DNA from: Siphonodentalium dalli
Lineage: Eukaryota; Mollusca; Scaphopoda; Gadilida; Siphonodentaliidae
Assembly: GCA_032622095.1 (NCBI GenBank)
Contig: CP136066.1
Coordinates: forward strand, 204,188,978-204,252,977
DNA: 64,000 bases
Direction: 5' to 3'
Within the stretch, counting starts at the first letter, position 1; each line of letters begins with the position of its first letter. Positions 1 to 10,989 of the stretch are shown here, piece by piece. The notes below the pieces were generated by a model. It was given only the letters and a program-made list of their open reading frames with translations. It made no database searches and was not told where the DNA came from. A program made the position numbers and the translations under genes.

Positions 1-562
1 GACACACCGGGCCGACAATGGTTCGGCCCGGTGTGCGAAAATTTTGAAATCTGAACAAGAAAATCGCAAAATCCTAACATCTAGACTAGCCTCAAGCCTT
101 CCTACTGTTCGAAATTTCAAACCCTACACCCCCACTTAGGTTGGAAATTTTCCAACTGATGACAATTCCAATGACAATGTTGACCAATTGTATGACAATA
201 TTGTTTTCTTAAATTAACTAGAAGTTTTTGACTGGCCACGGGGGAGAGACCAGGACACAAGCTTTCCAAGTGTTGGAAATTTCCAACCTGTCACCCCCCT
301 AAGGTTAGAAAATTTCCAACTGATGACCATTTCTGTCAAAATTTTTGACCAAAAATAGGAACATATGCAAATATTGGTCGAAAAACAATAAATTCCCCCA
401 ATAAATTGTTTTATAATCAAACTACAAGAACATTTTCAACCGATTGTTGGTGTGAAATTTCGTTGTGGCAGGTATGAAATTTCCAACTATTGAAAATATA
501 GCTCTCTGCTGGGGGGGGGGGTGAGACAACCCCCCCACAACCCCCCTCTAGCCACATCCCTG
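1..562. mobile_element. hAT-type non-autonomous element, cut by window edge
   Basis: The right end is TAGCCACATCCCTG (549-562), matching the terminal inverted repeat of the complete copies at 38558-39400 and 20142-20483. It is followed by AGTCTATG (563-570), which the unoccupied related copy has once at 7308-7315. The interior has repeated GTTGGAAATTTCCAAC-like motifs and a G/C-rich hairpin at 3-35 (arms CACACCGGGCCGA and its complement). The left end lies outside the window. No transposase is present. An 8-bp target duplication plus CAGGG ends is the hAT pattern; the assignment is inference. Confidence 0.65.
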
Positions 563-883
563 AGTCTATGGTTTAACAAGATATGACAAATTGCATAAAT
601 ATTTCTAACTTTTTCACTAAACTTGCGGCGTATATACTATAGTGCATTCGTGGTGGTCGGCTCTAAATAGTGTGTGAATTCAAAATCATTTCTCCTTATA
701 TATAGAAGTCTTACACAGCAGGTCCATATCTTGCAACACCACCCTCTCGCAAACAACGGTATAATTATGATGGTTCAGTTCTCTGTGTGGCGTCTTCGCA
801 ACTCACCAATCGTGACAGAAGCCCGCTTATTGTACCTTAACATCATACAAGCGTGGCGTTAACTCCGCGGGATGTATGTATAG

Positions 884-979
884 GATATTCCCCGAGCTGT
901 CGGGCATTCGGAAAAATAATTCACCGAGGCGAAGCCGAAGTGCTTATTTGGACGAATGCCCGACAGTGAGGGGAATATC
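884..979. repeat. Foldback inside duplicated block
   Basis: The arms share GATATTCCCC ... GTCGGGCATTCG and its inverse, around a loop with 'cgaggcgaagccga'. Equivalent foldbacks lie at 7609-7704 and 12225-12320. A related but decayed piece appears at 61840-61940. Confidence 0.75.
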
Positions 980-1809
980 TTTCTTAAACCACAGAATTTA
1001 CGGAATAACAAGACGAAATTCAAAATTTTCGCTATAATTTTATTTAGAAATTGGTCAATGATATTACAATGTATGATATATTTAACTAAAAGTCAAATAA
1101 AAATTTTAACGAAAAATGTGAACATCACCATTAAACAAAACAAGTTCCGAGTCTGTCAGACAAATAAAGATTTATTATTTCGCAGTTTTATTTTGGGAGG
1201 GATGGGTACCAGGAAATTGTGAGATATAAACATGACATTTCTTAACCCTAGCATATATACGGGCCTCAAGCTTTCCAATTGTTGTAAATATCAGATCTGA
1301 CACCGCCTCTAAGGTTGGAAAATGTCCAACTGACAGAATGCAGAAAAATATTCGAAACTTGTCTTAAACGACATATTTGACAATGAGTATTGTTTGGAAA
1401 ACGGAACTCTCATAACAACTATGACCTTTTCTCAGTCTGGATTTTTAAAGTGTTGATGATGCTTGCATGAACTTTACACAATGTTCCCCTATTTTGTAAT
1501 GAAACACATCAGCGCCCATTTTCGCCATGTCCCTGGTTTCTTCTGACATGTTTTGGGAGTTCAAGGGAACAACCGCCCCTGTTTGAAAGCTAGTCGATTG
1601 CGGTGTGTCCGTGAGCGATATATCACACGCTGATTAAGATTTGCGATTATTGCTGGCATGGGTACTAGGCTAGATTACCAGCTTGCGAATGTAAGGGAGA
1701 CCACTCCCACGCGCCATACAGTCTTTAAGGACACGCGCGGTTGCACATGCATAATTATAATGGCTGTCGATGACAGACGTAATTATGTCATGTCATGTCA
1801 TGTCAGTGT

Positions 1810-1875
1810 AGACGCAACAACCGTCCGATCTCGCTACTCTGATGAGAGTAGCGAGATCGGACGGTTGTGGCGTCT
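1810..1875. repeat. 31-bp-arm hairpin with 4-base loop
   Basis: Arms 1810-1840 and 1845-1875 are complementary with one mismatch (AGACGC.ACAACCGTCC...). The same hairpin is at 10165-10230 and 13151-13216. It is preceded by a short (ATGTC)n run. Confidence 0.85.
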
Positions 1876-1946
1876 AATGTCAGTGCAGCTGTACTCCTTA
1901 TTTGGATTTTATGTAAATTGCATTATCTGAGTTGTTCGATTAATGT

Positions 1947-2488
1947 CAGTAAACCCTGATGTTGATGTTGAAGGAGTGTTTCCTGTTGTTTCTGGATATA
2001 ATCAAAATTCTTTTCTATTGTTGATTTCATTCGCATTTTCATGTTCACATCATATCTGATAAATATCATGTTATTAAATTTATTAAATTAATTTCATTAT
2101 TTGAATTGGATCATTTCTGAAAATAGTGTTATACTTTTTAGACTTTCAGGTGTACCAACTTCCCAATGAGATCCTAGAATAATTTAATATATATTCATAA
2201 AACAATCAAAGCAACAAAGAGCTTGTCTCAGCTACAGGGAACGGAACCACCCGACCACGGAACAACCCAACCCGCGACATGGGACAACCCGAACCAAGGA
2301 CAACCCGACCCAAATAAAGCATAAATTGTGACTCAACTTTATTTAAAATAAGAATAAAATATATGGGGAAAACATGAGGACAAATACTTGTAGCTGTGAT
2401 ACATACATCTTCATAAAAGTATGCAATGGAATGGAATATATAGTATGCTTTAGTGACGTTCACAATGTGATCCAACATGAAAACAGTA
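1947..2488. other. Unassigned; short degenerate repeat
   Basis: No gene recognised. About 2230-2312 carries four degenerate copies of a 'gacaacccgaacc' motif; the rest is AT-rich and unremarkable. Confidence 0.4.
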
Positions 2489-2970
2489 TTAACCCTTTCA
2501 TGACGGGAGCTTCCTGAATTTTTGCGACCATAGGTTGCCTCGCATATATAAAAGAATGCATGGCTTAACAAATTTTATATTATTTTATAATTATTAAAGA
2601 ATGTAAAAAAATTATAAAATATTGTTAAAGAATGTAGGAAATAATGATAAAAATTGTTAAAGAATGTAAGAAAAAATGACAAAAAATTATTTTAAAGAAT
2701 GTAAGAAAAATTAAAAAAATAATAATAATATAATGATAAAAAAAATGATCAAAATTGTTAAAGAATGTAAAAAAAATATATAAATAAAGTGATAAAAATT
2801 GTAAAAGAATGTAAGAAAAATTGATAAAAAAAAAAGATAAAAAATTGTTAGGCCAATGCATTCTCTTATATATGCAAGATGACCTATGGTCGACTCGCAA
2901 ACATAAAAGAATGCATGGGCACAGTATCTTTAATGTGGCGCCGGCGCAGTTCCCGTCATGAAAGGGTTAA
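2489..2970. mobile_element. TTAA MITE, family C (CCCTTTCATGACGGGAGC ends)
   Basis: Bounded by TTAA at 2489-2492 and 2967-2970. Ends are CCCTTTCATGACGGGAGC and its near-inverse. Inside are two degraded copies of the 67-bp palindrome module (about 2518-2575 and 2852-2925) around an AT-rich spacer built of 'gttaaagaatgtaagaaaaa' variants. TTAA duplications and CCCTTT ends suggest piggyBac-type mobilisation (inference). Confidence 0.75.
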
Positions 2971-3922
2971 TAAAAATATAGTTGTGATACAATACTGTCA
3001 ATACAACATATATGAAAAGGACGGAATATAGTGTACTTGGAGTGTTAATATTCAGAGAGTTATCTCGGTGTCCAATCCTCGTACCAACCTCGTGGCCATC
3101 ACTGTCCGTTACACAATAAGTGTCAATATTATTTATTTGGTGATAACATGAAGAAATCAAGTAATTTATTGGTGTTTTTAAATATAAATTGTACATTTCG
3201 AAGAAAATATAAAGATAAAATTGTGAATATGACAAAAAATATTTAATCAAAACATGGTATGGCATCCAAAATACACCCGGGCGGGTGACACACACCGTCC
3301 CTTTCCAGTCAGAAAAAAAACTGATGTAGGTCCACTCTATATTTTGCCCATGCAGGCATTATTATTTTATGCACTAGTTTCATAAATGACTACAGATGTA
3401 TTCATATTATTTTTGGACACAGATGGTCACAGTGTATTATGAAAACATATATGGCTCAAAATGTAGTAAAATAGTTAAGGACCATTTCCCTGTAGTAGCG
3501 TTGAAAATGTGGTTACAATGGATACGAGCATCCACCTGCTCATATATTATGGGTATCACAAAACAAAATAAATATTTTAGTTTTTTGTAGCATTTGCAGA
3601 ACTATTTTTTGGAGGAAAAATCCCCATAAAACAACACAATGTCTAAAAGATGAATCAGTATTGAGTGTTGATGTCTGCCAGATTATTGCAAACATGGTCG
3701 AATAATATTTATGTTATTTTATATTTTTTATAGTTCTGCAAATGGCTACCGAAACACTAAATTATGCAATGAAAAATGTCACGATTTAAGATAGTAGACA
3801 AGAGTATAAACCCTAGTTGGATTCCTAAGCTAGATAATGCAGTGTGTTTTTCGCAAATATTTCTTGTCAAACTCTCAAATGACCTCTCAAACTCTCTTTT
3901 CTTTTTTTTTAACCACTTTTTT
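2971..3922. other. Unassigned AT-rich sequence
   Basis: No gene, RNA or clear repeat recognised; open frames here are short and show no family resemblance. Confidence 0.4.
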
Positions 3923-4312
3923 TTAACCCTTTACCCAACAGAAGGGCCCTGTGCCAATGCATTCTCTTATATATGCGAGTCGACCATAGGTCGCCTCGCA
4001 TATATAAGAGAATGCATTGGCTTAACATATTAAAAATTATAAAATTGTTAAAGAATGTAAGAAAAAATGGTAAAAAGTGTTAAAAAAAGATTTTTTTTAG
4101 ACCAATGCATTCTCTTATATATGCGAGGCGACCTATGGTCGACTCGCATATATAAGAGAATGCATTGGCACAGGGCATAACTGTAACTATCACAATGTGG
4201 TCAAGGAGCCGGTTCCAATGATATCCATATTTGTATGGTTCTATTGAGACAGACCAAAGATATTTTAGGCTGTTGAAGCTTTATTTGGCCGGTTTGTTGG
4301 GTAAAGGGTTAA
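3923..4312. mobile_element. TTAA MITE, family A (CCCTTTACCCAACA ends)
   Basis: TTAA at 3923-3926 and 4309-4312. The left end is CCCTTTACCCAACAGAA; the right end is the inverse, GTTTGTTGGGTAAAGGG. Two copies of the 67-bp palindrome (3954-4020 and about 4104-4169) sit in opposite orientation around an AT-rich spacer. A unique arm of about 130 bp ('gtaactatcacaatgtggtcaag...') follows. Related copies are at 5101-5503, 37024-37412 and 56138-56534. No coding capacity. Confidence 0.85.
3954..4020. repeat. 67-bp palindrome module (type copy)
   Basis: 26-bp arms (CCAATGCATTCTCTTATATA..., and exact inverse) flank a 15-bp core TCGACCATAGGTCGC. The core is itself nearly palindromic, so its T/C asymmetry sets orientation. 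Other good copies start near 4104, 5257, 5405, 18670, 27569, 37056, 37191, 46038, 46321, 54889, 56168 and 56313. Degraded copies lie in the family C elements. Confidence 0.9.
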
Positions 4313-4424
4313 ATATCATAGCTCTCATGTTGTGAGGGTAAACAGGTGTTGTTATAGTACTATAGCATACATTGGTTATAAAGGATAATTTTTTTAGTTC
4401 ACTTGAGATGAAGTCTCTGGTGGA

Positions 4425-4775
4425 GCTATAGTCATCACTCCTCGTCCGTCCATCATCCGTCTGTCCATCGTCCGTCCGTCAACAATTCTTTAAACATCTT
4501 CTTCAAAACCATAAGACCGAATGGGTTCATATTTGGTGTGGTTGTTCCGAAGGTGACTCACATTCAGATTTGTTAAACTGAGGTCACCAAGTCAAATAGT
4601 TGTGAAGCCAGGGCCATAACTCTTTCCCTCCATAGTAATTCTTAAAACAACTTCTCAAGAACCATTGTGCCTATTTAGCTTATATTTGGTATGGAAGGTC
4701 CTTGGATGACTGGGATTCACATTTGTTGAAATGGGGTCACTGGGTTAAACAGTGGTGGAGGGAGGGACATAACTC
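4425..4775. repeat. Dispersed repeat with (GTCC)n start and 'gccataactc' motif
   Basis: Begins with a gtccgtcc-type run, then 'acaattctttaaacatcttctt', and holds two roughly homologous units ending in 'gggccataactc' and 'agggacataactc'. This layout resembles repeats common in molluscan non-coding DNA (from memory, not searched). Confidence 0.55.
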
Positions 4776-4950
4776 ATAAACAAAAATATAGATTGAAATC
4801 CAATTCAATTCAATTCGTTTAATCTTGTCGACCCATAATACATATAATACATTTTGCTCACTTAAAAAAAAATTGAAATGAGAAAAAAAATGAAAATATA
4901 TATTTTTAGATTTAAATATTTTTTTATACACACCACAACCACCCCCTGTC

Positions 4951-5104
4951 GCCTATGAGAATGCACTGGCTTAAAAGGTCAAGGTGAATATTGTTAGGCC
5001 AATGAATTATCTTATATATGCAAGGTTCCCGTACATATATAAGAGAATGCATTGGCACAGGGTTTTTGCAAACTTTCAGGAAGCTCCAGACATGGAAGGG
5101 TTAA
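4951..5104. mobile_element. Family C MITE, 3' remnant
   Basis: Shows the AT spacer, a degraded palindrome (about 4998-5065) and the family C end 'ggaagctccagacatggaagggTTAA'. The left end is lost. Its terminal TTAA (5101-5104) is also the first TTAA of the next element. Confidence 0.65.
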
Positions 5105-5503
5105 CCCAACAAACCGGCCAAAACCGGCCAAAACCGGCCAAATAAAGCTTCAACAGCCTAAATTATCTTCGGTCTGTCTCAATAAAACCATACAAATATG
5201 GATATCATTGGAACCGGCTCGTTGACCACATTGTGATGGTTACAGTTATGCCCTGTGCCAATGCATTCTCTTATATATGCGAGTCGACCATAGGTCGCCT
5301 CGCATATATAAGAGAATGCATTGGCCTAAAAAAAATCTTTTTTTAACACTTTTTACCATTTTTTCTTACATTCTTTAACAATTTTATAATTTTTAATGTG
5401 TTAAGCCAATGCATTCTCTTATATATGCGAGGCGACCTATGGTCGACTCGCATATATAAGAGAATGCATTGGCACAGGGCCGTTCTGTTGGGTAAAGGGT
5501 TAA
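5101..5503. mobile_element. TTAA MITE, family A, inverted copy
   Basis: Reverse orientation relative to 3923-4312. It ends in TGTTGGGTAAAGGGTTAA at 5503 and carries both palindromes (about 5257-5323 and 5405-5472). Its left end reads TTAACCCAACAAACC, lacking the seven-base TTTACCC step of the other copies, exactly where it meets the family C remnant. The 'ggccaaaacc' motif is tripled near this end. Confidence 0.8.
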
Positions 5504-6177
5504 ATGATTGGTATGGTTATTTAAAACCTGTCATACACTTTGTCTGTTTTATCCTACTATTTTAACTTTTAAATTTGAGTATGAACTACCTGCATTACTT
5601 AGTTCCTAATAACATGCTCTTTTCAGATTTATATTTATTTATTTCTGAATGTTAGTGTAATACAATGTTTTGTCTTCCAACACATATAAGCACATAATGT
5701 CAACATCTGAATCTCATATCAGGTTTGCTCATGATTGGTTATTCAAAAAGCAGATTTACTACTTCAAATTAATTGAATTAAGAATGTGCTTGTATGTCAA
5801 TGTAAATACTTTCTAAGTTGAGGGTATAGTTCTAACTACTTATTTTGAAGTGAATTTGACAAGTACTGACTGTTGTAGTCTTCAGAGTCCCAGTCGTCTC
5901 AGTCTTTACAGTCAGGTGAGCGACTCCACAGTCATTGATTGTCTTGTCTCCTTCAAATTGATCTTCTGACATTTTTTGAAAATTTAGGAATGGGGCACCT
6001 TCTTATGGGTAAGCTTATAATATGCCACAAGAACAGATGCAAAATGAAAATTGAAGCCATCCAATGAATGTGTTATGCCTCTCTTGTCAAGCAAGTTTAC
6101 CTTTGAACAATAGATTGTTACCGATTGTCCAGTAAAAATTCAGCAGTAAATTCAGAGATTGGACATGTATAGTGTTG
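5504..6177. other. Unassigned sequence
   Basis: No gene or repeat family recognised. Confidence 0.4.
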
Positions 6178-6705
6178 CAGGGACGTGGCTAAAGGGCTCT
6201 CCATTTGGTTGAACTTTCCTCTACTGGTGGTGCAACCTTTCCAACCTAACACCCCCCCCCCCCCAAGATTGGAAATTTCCTAAATGATTGCCATTTTAGT
6301 CCAAACGTACAATAATCGAATTTTCTTCTAAAAACAACAAAGTTCCAAAAATTATAAATTTGTTGGAAAATCAAACTATCAGAACCAGTTCAATCTATAT
6401 TTAGTCTGAAATTTCCAACTAATTCTTTGTCTGGCATGACATTTCCAACTTTTGAGAAGTTTGTCAACATTTTGTTTGGGGGGTGGGCACATAGGCTTGC
6501 TTGAAATGTGCTCTGCTGCCCGCCCGTCCCTCAACTGCCCTTACAAGCCGTCCCTATACACACGCCTGCCCTATACATTATGGTAGTCTCTTGTATAATA
6601 TACCATAACGTGAAGCATGCGAGTATATAGAGCGGCGTGTAAGGGCAGTGCAGCGGATCGTGTTTCAAGGCCCTGTTGGGGTGGGGGGCTATCGCCACTT
6701 CCCTG
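6178..6705. mobile_element. hAT-type non-autonomous element, diverged
   Basis: Starts CAGGGACGTGGCTA (6178) and has an inverted-looking end GCCACTTCCCTG (to 6705). The interior shows the GGAAATTTCC-type motifs of this family. The 8 bases outside each end (TAGTGTTG and ATGACCTG) do not match, so the two ends may belong to different insertions or one may be rearranged. Confidence 0.5.
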
Positions 6706-6947
6706 ATGACCTGTCCTCTATCGGGTTCCAACAATGTCAATGAATTCAGCCCACAAGACAAATAAAACAAGTGACCAAATGAACATTGTCTTCCGACTGT
6801 GTTAATTATAAGGATCGCGGTTTTATGATACCAGGGTAGTGTAGCAAACAACATTTATAAGACGACACATCGCCGTCTAAACTGTCAATATGTCACCGGG
6901 ATCGATAGTATAACAGATTCAGAGCAATAACAAGATTAGTATCATTC

Positions 6948-7010
6948 TCAACCCTTTCATGAGGTTCATGGCGGGAGCTGTGCTGGTGCAGCATTAAAGT
7001 GATGTGAAAC
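6948..7010. repeat. Family C MITE end fragment
   Basis: 'aaccctttcatga...ggcgggagctgtgctggtgcagcatta' matches the second terminus of family C (compare 35348-35395). Nothing else of the element remains. Confidence 0.5.
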
Positions 7011-7138
7011 ACTCCGGTTGGGTGATCAAATAGAATTGGAGAATAATCTTGCCCAGAGTAGTTATTTTTACGAATATTAATCCAAATTTACAGTACACAC
7101 CGTCATTCTTATATATCAATTAAACACAATGACCCTCA

Positions 7139-7321
7139 ATGGCGGAATCATTTGCGTTAGTTTATCGCCAATTGTTGCGTCCCGAATCGAGATGTAAACG
7201 TTTACATTTATGCGTAGTTCAGACGATTATATCTATGGTAGATTTCTTTGAAATATTCGGCAATGTTAGTAGAATGCTACAGTCCCATCAGTACTGCGAA
7301 GCTGTCGAGTCTATGGTTTAA
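7139..7321 (+). CDS. Short open frame, uncertain
   Basis: A 60-codon open frame (MAESFALVYRQLL...) starts with ATG in an acceptable context (ctcaATGG). It ends just inside the duplicated block that begins at 7308. No family is recognised, and there is no signal peptide or membrane segment. It could be an exon or chance; the last four codons come from repeat DNA, which argues against a conserved protein end. Reported only because it is the one ATG-led frame in otherwise unassigned DNA between 6706 and 7308. Confidence 0.12.
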   Translation: MAESFALVYRQLLRPESRCKRLHLCVVQTIISMVDFFEIFGNVSRMLQSHQYCEAVESMV

Positions 7322-8374
7322 CAAGATATGACAAATTGCATAAATATTTCAAAATTGTTCACTAAACTTGCGGCGTATATACTATAGTGCATTCGTGGTG
7401 GTCGGCTCTATTAAATAGTGTGAATTCAAAATCATTTCTCCTTATATATAGAAGTCTTACACAGCAGGTCCATATCTTGCAACACCACCCTCTCGCAAAC
7501 AACGGTATACTTATGATGGTTCAGTTCTCTGTGTGGCGTCTTTGCAACCGCTTATTGTACCTTTACATCACACAGGCGTGGCGTTAACTCAGCGGGATGC
7601 ATGTATAGGATATTCCCCGAGCTGTCGGGCATTCGGAATAACAATTCACCGAGGCGAAGCCGATGTGCTTATTTGGACGAATGCCCGGCAGTGAGGGGAA
7701 TATCTGTCTTAAACCACAGAATTTATGGAATAACAAGACGAAATTCAAAATTTTCGCTATAATTTTATTTAGAAATTTGTCAATGATATTACAATGTATG
7801 ATATATTTAACTAAAAGTCAAATAAAAATTTTAACGAAAAATGTGAACATCACCATTAAACAAAACAAGTTCCGAGTCTGTCAGACAAATAAAGATTTAT
7901 TATTTCGTAGTTTTATTTTGGGAGGGATGGGTACCAGGAAATTGTGAGATATAAACATGACATTTCTTAACCCTAGCATATATACGGGCCTCAAGCTTTC
8001 CAAGTGTTGTAAATATCAGATCTGACACCGCCTCTAAGGTTGGAAAATGTCCAACTGACAGAATGTAGAAAAATATTCGAAACTTGTCTTAAACGACATA
8101 TTTGACAATGAGTATTGTTTGGAAAACGGAACTCTCATAACAACTATAACCTTTTCTCAGTCTGGACTTTTAAAGTGTTGATGATGCTTGCATGAACTTT
8201 ACACAATGTTCCCCTATTTTGTAATGAAACACATCAGCGCCAATTTTCGCCATGTCCCTGGGTTCTTCTGACATGTTTTGGGAGTTCAAGGGAACAACCG
8301 CCCCTGTTTGAAAGCTAGTCGATTGCGGTGTGTCCGTGAGCGATATATCACACGCTGATTAAGATTTGCGATTA
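7308..8374. repeat. Long duplicated block, copy 2 (left half)
   Basis: Corresponds to 11904-12990 but is visibly more diverged than the copy at 563. It lacks the hAT-type element next to AGTCTATG, so it represents the unoccupied site. It ends at 'gatttgcgatta'; the other half of the block resumes at 10005. Confidence 0.8.
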
Positions 8375-9621
8375 AGCAACAACTCATGAGTTGAACTTAA
8401 TAATATAATGCATATATATGACTATTGTCTCACTCATCACCAGCGGCCTTAGTTCACCTTAAATGTGTTAACTAATTAATGCGCGCTACCTATTTTGTGT
8501 TCACGAGAATAAATGTTCCCAGAAAGTGGTGGTATTCTAAGATGTACACACAACCACCATGGACTCAGATGATGATTTTAGAAGTACTATGACCCAGTCA
8601 ACGTATAGAGTGGAATCGTCATCAGATAAGGATCCTGTTTCGTTTGTCGGAATTTCGACACAAGATATACTTTCTGACGTATTTTGTTTGGAAGAGGACG
8701 TTATTGATTAGTCACACCAATTTTGACCTTCCGGTGGGTCAGCAAGTGGAGAGCACACCAAACAATGACTTGTGATTGTTATGACAATACCATGGGAATG
8801 CACAATTTTTGTTAAAATAATGCACAGTTATTGTTACCAGCGGGTAATCGGCTGGAGATTGTGTAAGGGAGAACAATAGAAAATATGGCGACTGTGGTTT
8901 AAATTCAATTAATCTAACTGCTGCCGACAGACATGAGCAATGTAACACTCACCACAGTCAGTTGTTAACAAATTGATTTTGCTATATGTGATGCCACATG
9001 TAGGCGAATAAAAATGACATTTAAGCCGAATCAAACGTGAAGAATACGGAATTTGCATATTTTATATTAAAAGCATCGTATATACGATACATGGAAAATA
9101 TGTGAACTCGCCATATCTGTAACCGCGACCAACCGACAATCTAGCCCAGATGCACAAATCTGGCTACTACTCCCTGGAACATAAATGCGCGCTTATTCAG
9201 CTTCCAGCGCCGTCGATAGTTTGACCTCTTGGTAATTGGCTTGTGATGAATATTAAACTGGCGTCAACGTGATCAATGTGTTAACCTTGTAGAATCTTGG
9301 TTAGAATCGGAAGTGTACAATGCCACTTATTAATTATCAAAAATAACCTTGGCATTAATTGAGTTATAGATTTTCGAGGTAACACACCGGTAACCATTTT
9401 TTCGAGGTTGTGAAAATTGAATACCAAAATATTCTTAAAAAGAAATCTGTTTGATGTCCGGTTTTTACAGCATCCGAGATCAGAGTTGAGAGAGATATAT
9501 AGCTCATATATAGCATAATAGCTTGCTTATAAAATATCTTTGGAAAATATAGATAAAAATAGAATCTTGCCGAGATTTTCGAGCAAATTCTGCAAACCAG
9601 GAAATACTAACAAGCCCGAAA
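8375..9621. other. Segment interrupting the duplicated block
   Basis: Sequence absent from copies 1 and 4 of the block. No terminal repeats are clear at its edges. It contains the small open frame at 8559-8711 and otherwise nothing recognised. Confidence 0.5.
8559..8711 (+). CDS. Small acidic open frame with strong start context
   Basis: A 50-residue frame beginning MDSDDDFRSTM and ending CLEEDVID. The start sits in accaccATGG, an ideal animal initiation context, and the protein is rich in Asp, Ser and Thr. No domain is recognised. It may be the first exon of a larger gene or of an inserted transposon, or chance. It lies in DNA present only in the interrupted copy of the duplicated block. 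No poly(A) signal or convincing splice donor was found directly after it. Confidence 0.25.
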   Translation: MDSDDDFRSTMTQSTYRVESSSDKDPVSFVGISTQDILSDVFCLEEDVID

Positions 9622-9990
9622 CAGGGACGTGGACGGTGGGGGGGGGGGGGGGCATAATTTTCAATATATACTTGGACATTTCATGCCTGACAAAAGATTA
9701 GTTGGAAATTTTACACCACATAATTGTTCTCAATGTTTGATTTTCCATCAAGTAATTAGTGGGAAATTTGTTCTTTTTAGACCAACAGTAGCACATTTTT
9801 CTACTTTTGTAAAACAAATTATATGGCCATCATTTATAAATTTTGAACCTTAGATGGGTGTCAGGTTGGAAATTTCCAACAGCTTGTGGTACCAATTACA
9901 AAGTTCCAACCCAGGTTCCGGCAGCTGGGAATCCAACGCAGGGGAGTGAACTCTGCATGGAGCTTGATTACCATGGTCTCGTACCCTGAC
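9622..9990. mobile_element. hAT-type element fragment
   Basis: Left end CAGGGACGTGG at 9622, then a long G-run, then the family's 'gttggaaattttacacca', 'ttgatttttcc' and 'gtcaggttggaaatttccaac' sequence up to about 9890. The right terminus is missing. Confidence 0.55.
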
Positions 9991-10004
9991 TCAATCAAAT
10001 ACGT

Positions 10005-10989
10005 TTGCTGGCATGGGTACTAGGCTAGATTACCAGCTTGCGAATGTAAGGGAGACCACTCCCACGCGCCATACAGTCTTTAAGGACACGCGCGGTTGCA
10101 CATGCATAATTATAATGGCTGTCGATGACAGACGTAATTATGTCATGTCATGTCATGTCAGTGTAGACGCAACAACCGTCCGATCTCGCTACTCCGATGA
10201 GAGTAGCGAGATCGGACGGTTGTGGCGTCTAATGTCAGTGCAGCTGTACTCCTTATTTGGATTTTATGTAAATTGCATTATCTGAGTTGTTCGATTAATG
10301 TACGTATATCATATATACGTGACTCCCGTCACGAAACGCGATCGGTGCATTAGTACTGTGATGCCAGCGTGGCAGAAACACGTTTCCGTATATTCAACCT
10401 TTAACGTCAATCATTCCACGATGAGTCAGTCGATCTGCTTGGGCACAATCTGGGCTTTTAAAGGAACAATCCGGTTATTTGCAACTGGTATACTATTGCA
10501 AGTGACTTTCGCAATATTGTGAACCATCGTCAAATATTTGATATTTACATAGCCCGTCTGTGTTACACTAAATCATGTGTGATTTGTCAACTTCCAATTG
10601 GGTCGCCCGTTTCATACGGCATCACAAATTGTAGACCTATACCTAAACTGACCTAATCAGTAGAATACTTGGGCGCACTTTTAAAAGTTCAGCCGAATAT
10701 ATTGCATCTGAAGCCAGTTATTTATATCTTGATATTGACCACGTTATCATTGCTAAGTGCTTGAAAATCTTAAATGGGTCTGACTTAATGTGTTGCGCGG
10801 GCTGGTCTCAAATTATCGGCATATTTTTTGAAAATAAATAAGAATACATTCAGTTTTTTATTGGGAATAAATCGTCAAATAGCTATATAATATAAGAAAT
10901 GAATGTTATAGGGCATGTGTGTGTTTCATTGTGGGATACGGCGCTCATGGACGTTTCTAGGGGTATTCAACTGGGGGGGGGGGTGAGAT
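10005..10989. repeat. Long duplicated block, right half
   Basis: Nearly identical to 12991-13974 at constant spacing, with only a few substitutions seen. It includes the 31-bp-arm hairpin (10165-10230) and ends in a G-run followed by 'tgagat'. It continues the block begun at 7308 after the 8375-10004 interruption. Confidence 0.85.

Larger units (their letters stand above)
563..1946. repeat. Long duplicated block, copy 1 (partial)
   Basis: Matches 11904-13287 with only a handful of differences and one small length change in a G-run. Homology stops abruptly at 1946. The block holds a foldback at 884-979 (GATATTCCCC ends) and a 31-bp-arm hairpin at 1810-1875. Its open frame at 1658-1930 recurs in every copy and spans the hairpin, so it is not taken as a gene. 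Confidence 0.85.

Noticed and set aside
1658-1930. 90-codon frame repeated identically at 10013 and 12999
   Set aside because: Identity follows from recent DNA duplication, and the frame crosses a 31-bp-arm hairpin and an (ATGTC)n run; no protein family resemblance.
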